Positions 57,180 through 64,000 of a stretch of 64,000 nt of DNA are shown piece by piece. The notes under the pieces were generated by a model. It had not been told where the DNA came from, made no database searches, and saw only the letters and a program-made list of their open reading frames with translations. A program made the position numbers and the translations under genes. The stretch covers positions 1,994,001-2,058,000 of the forward strand of contig JANCIK010000003.1 of NCBI GenBank assembly GCA_028532985.1, written 5' to 3'. The DNA is from Stropharia rugosoannulata (taxonomy: Eukaryota > Basidiomycota > Agaricomycetes > Agaricales > Strophariaceae). How positions within the stretch are numbered: position 1 is the first letter of the stretch; each line of letters opens with the position of its first letter.

Positions 57180-60100
57180 TCACTTCCGTTTCCGGTTTGC
57201 CTTTTCTTTGCGCTTCTTTGCACGGAGCTAATAAAAGTATTAGTCTGTTACTTAACCACTCAGAGAAAAGTCATACCTCTTTTTTCATGCGCGAGTCCAC
57301 CATGGTATAGCGGCCTTTGACACCCGTCGGCCTACCCTTCAAACCTTTATTGCTTCCTTTGGCCACAACCAACTTGACCTCTTTCTTCACTTTTTGACCA
57401 GATGATAAGCCTTTCCGCATCAACTTGTCTATCTGCGATGCCTTTTCCTTCTCTGACATATCAGTCATAGCGTTGACGCCCTCAGCTTTCTTCATGGCCT
57501 TCTCCAGACGCTGTGCAGCTTTAAACTTTTTGCGAGCTTTTGCTTCGGCCACTTTCTTTATGGGCCTAGCGTCGAGTGCACGCTGCTTGGCTTTTAGTGC
57601 AGCCATTGCCTCTTTTGTGATGGGAATGTTGAGTTTGTAGTTCTTGGCTTCGTCGTCAAGGAACCATGAAGGCAACCCTTCTTTTGAATTCAGCGAATAA
57701 CGATTAAACCCGTCGTTGATAAGCTGTGTTTTGCTTGTTTGACGATTGACCAGTTGCTGTGCAAGTGTCACAGCTTCGGCGGTTGTCAGACCGTATTCTG
57801 GAATACATGTTAGACGTTATTCTGACAAATATTAGGAAGATAAAAGTACTTTGGATGTTGGCTCTCGTCTGCTCATTTTGATCTTGATCATCGGCGTCCC
57901 ATATATCCATATCCATGCCATCTTCGTCTGGTGGAACGACTTCAATGTCATCCTCCTGGCCACTTTCGTCCGAAGAATCCTGGCCGACAGTAACAAATTA
58001 GCGATGGACTCATATAAATGTATCTATAGACAAGCACCTGATTTCCAGCATCGGTGTCGGAGCATATTGAAGTATTGGACGGGTCCAAGTCTTCCGGAGT
58101 ACTGATTTTTGAAAATACGTCTTGGGAAAACCAGATTTTCGCAGCAGCAGTGGTTGACTCGACAGAAGGTTGTTTAGATTGAGATTGAAGCCTCCGACGC
58201 TTGGTACTCTGATCAACACATTCAGCAGCCTGCCTCCTTTTCTGTGGGCGTTGGTCCCGTGTATCCTCAGGGTCCGATTCGTCTGACGAGTCGTCTGACG
58301 AATCACTCCGGTCATTCACTTTCGCTTCTTGGATGACATCCCAGCCTCCCTTTTCTTCTTCATCCGCATCACTATCCTCAGCCTGTATTCCTGTCCACTC
58401 TTCTCGCTCGGCATTCTTCCTTCTTGCCTCTTTGACTTTGAACTTGGCGTCACGCTCCCGTAGGCGCCCCTGGTAAGCATCATACAGGCCATCAAGTTCA
58501 TCCTCAAGCTGGTTCAATTTCTGCTCTCTTTCTTCTTCAGAATCCAGTGCCTCGTCCACATCATCGTTACCGAAAGCCTCATTTTCTTCATCGCTACTTT
58601 CCAGAAGAGTGTCGCCGTTGTCATCCATAGCGAAGGTCACTTTACTGGACTTTTTCGACAAATCTGCTCGCCCGAGGTCAAACATATCATCATGTCCCAA
58701 AGCTAGAGTCGGATCGGTTTGTTCCAGTCCAATATCTAGAGGTGCAGTCATCTGTAGCTGCATCCGTTGAATCGTTCGAGTTCTAATTTCATTAGCTTTT
58801 CGCCTTTCACGTTTCGTTCGGGCGGCAGCTTCAGCGTTGAGGCGTTCAAGCTGTAATGATGTCAAGTTACGTATAAAAGAATATAAGTGACACACCTCCT
58901 GGGCAATTTGGTGATCCTCGTCGACAATCTCGACGACTTCAGAAACCTCTATAGCATCCTCTGTATCTTTTGACTTCGAATCTAGTCCAAGCTGTAGAAT
59001 ATTAGAATCACAGTTAGACCAATAACGGACTTCGAAGAGATCGACATACTTCTTCACGGAGGCCAATTCTCCATTTTAATAGAGCCTTGAAATCACCCTT
59101 CCCAAGGACCTTCAAGTCATCACAGTTGGACTTGACGTCATCCGTAGTGATGTTAGAAGAAAGCCAGCTACAGCTCCAGTTTAAGTATTTATTCTGGAAA
59201 ATAATAATAAAGCTAGCCTTTTTTCCTCGACGGTTGTGAACTCTATTTTATTACCACTTCCTAGCACCGTAATCGGATTATCACCGTAGATAAAAGTAGA
59301 AGCAGGAATAGCTTTGAATAGAATGTAATCGCCGTCGGCGTAGCCGTCACGATGTCTGCGTTTCTTTTCGGGGTGGAAAACGTTCGATTCAGCATTACCA
59401 GCCGATATACCGAGTCCACCGGCAGCTGTTGATGCAAGATCCTTGAAGACGTGCTTTGGGTCCAAGAATTTAGGATCAATATGTTTAGGCGCTAAAAAGT
59501 CGCGGCAAACGACAAAAATTTCAGCCGATACATTTCTGCATGCTAGGTGGTAAGCAGGCTGTGAGGTTTATTGTAGATTTGACATACCTGGAAGAGGGCG
59601 GCTTTGTTGCTTCGACTTTGCCAAACAGTTGATTGAAAACCCAGATGAGATTGTTGTAATCCACACTTCGGAAGACTTTTGTCACGAATGTTCCACCTTT
59701 CGCCAAAAACTCAATCGCTAGTTTCAAGCTCATTAAAACAAGCTCGGATTGGCTGTATGCATCTTGAACCCAAGCTGTTCCAACATTAGGAGCGCCATCA
59801 TGCAGAACTACATCTGCTTTCCAATCTTTGAGCTCTCCTCGAATTAAATTTCGACATTGAGGAGTGGTGATATCAGAAGTGAAAGTAACAACGCGGGGTA
59901 TAGGCTTGATAGGGTCAAGATCAACACCTGTAACCACAGTTAAATGGGAACATAACCAGTCGAAAGTTCCACCCACCAACGATGATACTATTTGCCGGCA
60001 TGTATTTGCTCGCAACTTGCAGCCAACCTCCAGGAGCCGCACATAAATCAATAACACATCTTGCGGTTTCCAAGAAGGCATATTTTTTATTGAGTTGAAT

Positions 60101-60254
60101 GAGTTTGAAAGCTGAACGGGCACGATAGCCTTGCTCTCTGTCAAAGGCAATATATGTGAGTCTGTTTTGAACACCAGTAGTGAGAGTCGTACTTTGCGAG
60201 CTTGTAATATTTATCTAGACGTCCCTTCCCTGTCTTCTTCTGACCCTTTGCCAT
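57180..60254 (-). CDS. SPB1: Spb1-like 2'-O-ribose rRNA methyltransferase
   Basis: Nucleolar AdoMet-dependent enzyme that methylates the A-loop of 25S rRNA and is needed for 60S maturation. Starts at 60254 with [20 protein letters not shown]. The FtsJ domain has the AdoMet loop [15 protein letters not shown] and the KDKE tetrad: Lys in [10 protein letters not shown], Asp in [11 protein letters not shown], Lys in TFVTKVFRS and Glu in NVSAEIFVV (the last made by splicing after SSR). A DUF3381-type middle part follows ([16 protein letters not shown]), then a long acidic coiled stretch with [19 protein letters not shown], and the Spb1 C-terminal domain ([16 protein letters not shown]). A short last exon after the intron at 57222-57274 or so adds [15 protein letters not shown] and the stop at 57182-57180; without it the protein would end early. 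Confidence 0.94.
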
Positions 60255-60553
60255 ACCGAATGAAAATATCCAGCGTCCTTTGACGTTGGATTCAAGGTTG
60301 AGTTGCGATAAGTACTAAGCACTAAGTAGTGGTATTATTATCATTTTCATTTGAAAAGTTCTGGCTCTTAATGCACGTGGTCAAATGACATTATATAATC
60401 TCTGCTTATTGCTTAATTTAGTAATAGGCCTGCCGTTCTACCGTGGCGTAGTCTCCTTCACAGACCAAATAAACAGATGACAGTCGATCTGTAACCGTTC
60501 AGCATTTTGCCAGCATTCCAACCTTTGCAGAAATTACACCACCACGAGTCACA

Positions 60554-61250
60554 ATGGTGAAACAGAATCCCAGGATTACTCTTATAAGTATACTAATTAC
60601 ACATTTTTACTTGTATTCAAGGCCTACTTATTTAAATTGGGAGCGACTTTTGGTCAGTAACCAGTCACTATAACATGTACGCTCAACGAGCAGGTCCCAA
60701 ACACGCCAACGAATTTACTTCATAGTCTCCACTGGCATGGTAACCGGAGCATTTGGAGGTTTGCAAGGATAGTCTTTGTGACGGACTTCTTTGACATATA
60801 CATTTTGCAAGCACACGGCCTGCGAAAACGGGATGGAATAACTCCTGATAGTATCCATGCATGGGAGACGGCTTCCAGCTACGCTGTACGTACCAATATG
60901 CATATTTTTTACTTCTCTTTAATACATCATAATCAGGTCTACAATGGTCTTGCTTTGATGATGCTGTCTTTGCACCCCAGATTCTCTGCCCATCGTTTTG
61001 CTGGTCCGGCTATCGTTGGCGGAGGTCTGATTTTCTCTGGAAGTATCTGGTGCTTAGTTGCAGCAAGGGAACGGTAGGCCACTATTTCAGGAGGAACTAG
61101 GAGTCGGGTCTCTTATTATCAACGCTCAGATTAAGGATACTGGGACCTGTGACACCGCTTGGAGGAATGATCATGATTGCTGGGTAAGATCGATACCTAC
61201 GATATAATACCATTTCTGACCCAAGTAGATATATTTCGTTGCTTTTCTGA
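60554..61250 (+). CDS. DUF423/TMEM256-like small membrane protein
   Basis: Small multi-pass membrane protein of a widespread family of unknown function. Modelled exons: 60554-60556 (ATG only), 60622-60652, 60726-60758, 60812-60885, 60937-61073, 61130-61183, 61229-61250 (117 aa, frame consistent). The signature GAFGAHGLRKR is split by two introns (exons 3 and 4), followed by HAWETASSYAVYNGLALMML, then FAGPAIVGGGLIFSGSIW and LGPVTPLGGMIMIAG. Both ends are uncertain. An alternative first intron (donor at 60587) gives MVKQNPRITLI joined to a later acceptor but loses the LGA block. If the last intron is retained, the protein ends at a TAA just after MIMIAG (61185-61187). Confidence 0.75.
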
Positions 61251-61456
61251 GTAGCGTAGGACCATGTCATGTAGTACTTACATTTGACTTACATACCGTT
61301 GTACCCAAATTGTACCGTAGGTTGTGCGGACTCGGGGGGGAATAAAACACGTCCACGTGATGCACGCGTAGCGTGAAAACTCCGCTGCCTCGAGGCCATC
61401 AACGGTATACAAAACGGAAATGCCAGGAAGCCGGACGCTGCCTTTTGCCCTCACCC

Positions 61457-63309
61457 ATGCCTGCCACGACCTCCACCCTCGCATTTTTCGCTCCCGCCTC
61501 CGCATCCTTTCAACCAGCTCCTTATACACCATCTTCATCTCAATCTTCATCTTCCCGTCCCTCGCGCTCAAACCATCGCCCTCATGACTCTCTAACGATG
61601 CCCCCAGCAGGCATGGACCCACAGCCTACGGATCCAAATGTCCTCTTCATACATCCTCCGTTTGAAGCCTTCCCGGGCTTTCATCTACATCCAGATGGCC
61701 TCACTTATTCCTTGATGACCGAAAATCCGGAATGGTTTCTCGATGCGTACGATTTTATCTCAGAAGGTAACTCTAATCTAAAAGCAATTCCCTATCCGCC
61801 ACATCTGGAACCTCCAAGAGGTTGGTGCCCTGCTAAGAAGAAGGATCTCAAGGATAGAGGGTCCGAAGGTTGGCCCGAAGGAGAGGAACCTCGACTCCGT
61901 TGCACTTTCTGCAGGCGGACCTACGCAGGTGTAAACGCAAAGAGTATGTGGAGGAGACATGTATTTGAAAAGCATAAAATTGCTATGGCTAATCGACGGG
62001 ATGGTAATCCGGATCGGCCACGAGGTCGCGGTTCTGGCAGTGCGTACAGTAACCTCCCGCATTTTACTTCTAGTATTTACATACGATTACAGAAGAAAAT
62101 AAACAGCAGGCTCCTGTGAAGTTACGAGAAGAGGGTCACGACAGCCTCGTGAGCATTGTCGTCGCTCCTCAGACCCTGCCGCAGAACGTGGCGCACAAGT
62201 CTCGTTTCCGCCCCGGCAAGTCTGCAGATGTGCCTAAACGATGTCGCGAACGTGATCCCAAAAGCAAGATAGAGGACCCAAATTTACAGCCCAAAGAGGA
62301 CAGGCCTGTCCCATTACCTGCTGATGTGGAAAGTGAAGATAACAGCACGGCTCGGGCTGATTCACCACCTGCACTTCTGGTGCATTCTGAACTACCAGTG
62401 GACCCGTCTTACACATTTACACTATACCCCGACCGAATTGATGAACCTACCCTCCATGTCCCACATCCCGTTGTCCCCGAGTCTCCTTATAATCCAATGA
62501 AGACTCCATCTTTCCGTCACTCTCCACCTCCTCTCCCGTCCGACCAGCCATGGCGGTACCCGAGTCCGAGCCATCCACTACACTCGAGTACAAGAGATAT
62601 GTCTCTAACTCTTCTTACCCGTCCGCTACCTAGCCCGATAACCAAAGGCGTCCAGCTTCCTGAATCAAGTCCGTTAAAGCTACTGGTATTGCATTCATCA
62701 CCTGCATCTCAAACTACCCCCCGTCGTTCGTTGTATACTAGCTTTGAAACGCCGGGGAGCTCTACTGTCCTAGGTTTGAAGTCAATCAACAAGCCTTATC
62801 TTACTGAAGGGCGATCATCTTCGCCCTTGACTATGAAGCCCTTTTATGGTCATAATGCAATGGGCAGCTCTCCCATTTCCAGATCATCTGCAACTCCAAA
62901 ACATCGCCGGCAGTCGTCTGACCTTTCAGAAACATGGTTCTCGGATAATTCTCTAGATCACGGTTCTACTCCTTTGGCATCCACTACGAATGACCTTTTC
63001 TCTATCTATAACTCTTGGGTCGACGATTCGCAGGTGCCGCCAACCACTCCACGGCCCCGACCAGAACCTGATAGCCCTGTCCTTCGGTGTGGATCTGTGG
63101 ATTTGTCCTTTGGACTGTTGGAGCCGTTCTCTTACCCTGTGCATGATGTCCTGGATAAAGAGTTGGACGCGGATCTGGAGGAAATTCTTGAGACCCCTGC
63201 CGACAAGGAAAACCGCTCTGATTCGAAGAGGTCAGCTATCTTTGAGGAAGTTGATTCCGTTCTGGTTACACCACCATTGAAGAAGAGGAAGAAGTCACCA
63301 GACATCTAA
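61457..63309 (+). CDS. Basidiomycete protein with a C2H2-like zinc-finger motif
   Basis: Not a family I recognise. Exons 61457-62048 and 62093-63309 (602 aa). The first in-frame ATG gives MPATTSTLAFFAPASASF. A conserved-looking region FEAFPGFHLHPDGLTYSLMT leads to a candidate zinc-binding motif CTFCRRTYAG ... WRRHVFEKHK (about residues 148-173), spaced C-x2-C-x15-H-x4-H, longer than a classical C2H2 finger. The rest is Ser/Pro-rich and low complexity, ending with a basic KKRKKSPDI that could be a nuclear localisation signal. The donor at 62049 (gtaacc), not the nearby gtacag, keeps the frame. A transcription-factor role is possible but not shown. Confidence 0.75.
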
Positions 63310-64000
63310 CATTTTACCATCCCCCACCGCACTCGCTTTCGTCATGCTATTCTATCGCGTCGCTCTGTTCTTCTGTCTACTGTATGTGTCGTTTTAAATC
63401 TCGCTTCTTTTTGATGTTCTGTGTAGGTGTAGTGATAGCCTTTACTTCTGCTTTTGGGTCATTCCCTCTGACCATTCTTGTTTCTTTTTTGTTGGACTCT
63501 CTGTACATTTACCTCCGCCAGTCGGTTCTCCGTATTCTTTTCCCGTTATGACTCTGTAAGAATACTGTTTCAAAGTCTGAGTGCAAACAAGCCTAGCATT
63601 GTACCCAGCAAGCATCCAGGCTTGACTACTTGTTTTCAGATGATTTCTCTCTATATCACCTATTTATGTTATCAACTTGATCTACATACATCTTGTAACC
63701 AATGTATATCGGTTTCTTGCTATGCGGGCTGACCTAGTATGCTCTTTGCAAGGCGGAAGGCATTAAATGATTATCTCCAAAATCCTTATCGGCATGAGAC
63801 GGACACCACGCGTTATGCAGTGTATATCAGTGTTGTTCAATCCCGTGATGAATCCGCATGGCCTCGCCAAACACTGATCGTCCTGTTTCAACATCATTTC
63901 TTGTCGCTAACAAACCTGCTTCTCCTTGAATCCAATTTCTCTTTTTGTATCACTTTCTGGACGGCACGACTTTTCTTGATACCAATTCGCTCCCATACCT
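63310..64000. other. Right-edge intergenic sequence
   Basis: 691 bp after the zinc-finger gene: a pyrimidine-rich 3' UTR and intergenic sequence. No coding feature or repeat is supported; the pyrimidine-rich end could be the leader of a gene beyond the window. Confidence 0.4.

Overview
This window is nuclear DNA from a filamentous basidiomycete, most likely an Agaricomycete. The genes are dense, on both strands, and cut by many 44-66 nt introns with GT...CTRA(Y)...AG signals. The gene set is typically fungal (Hsp104, HapX, Dcp2, Spb1, an Ime2/Crk1-type kinase, a Git1-type permease). About 20 protein-coding genes are recognisable. The first is cut by the left edge and the others look complete. 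No rRNA, tRNA or CRISPR was recognised; tRNAs were not searched exhaustively.

Layout, left to right. 1-2273 (+) is the 3' part of an INCENP gene. 2823-5344 (+) is the decapping enzyme DCP2. 5345-8243 is a gene-poor stretch holding two short inverted-repeat DNA transposons side by side: a decayed Tc1/mariner element (6330-6961) and an unrelated MITE-like element (7114-7857). 8244-9532 (+) is ribose-phosphate diphosphokinase. 9725-12988 (+) is a large RCK/MAK-type kinase. 13475-14193 (-) is complex I subunit NDUFS6, followed by HSP104 (14473-17581, -) with a recognisable stress promoter. 18123-20250 (+) is a NIPA-type Mg2+ transporter and 20532-24943 (+) a DENN-domain protein. 25072-36778 (-) is the very large lipid-transfer protein VPS13. 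Then come a coiled-coil protein (-), an XRCC2-like RecA paralogue (+), an SLC35F-like transporter (-), a PPR protein (+), the iron regulator HapX (-), eIF3b (-), a Git1-like permease (+), mitochondrial SLS1 (+), SPB1 (-), a DUF423 membrane protein (+) and a zinc-finger-like protein (61457-63309, +).

The genes are mostly unlinked housekeeping functions: mRNA decay, translation, ribosome biogenesis, mitochondria, membrane contact and stress. They do not form a pathway cluster. Neighbours are often convergent with 85-490 bp gaps or divergent with shared promoters of 300-800 bp.

The most unusual signal is in gene structure. Several genes read correctly only if extremely small exons are spliced in: a single-nucleotide exon in the PRPP synthetase (8909), a 6-nt exon in NDUFS6 (13571-13576), a 7-nt first coding exon in the kinase (9725-9731), a 15-nt exon in the DENN gene, and possibly an ATG-only first coding exon in the DUF423 gene. 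Two introns appear to be GC-AG (in hapX and VPS13). In each of the main cases the flanking introns carry their own donor, branch-like site and acceptor, and the splice restores a family-conserved motif. These are predictions from sequence and need transcript data.
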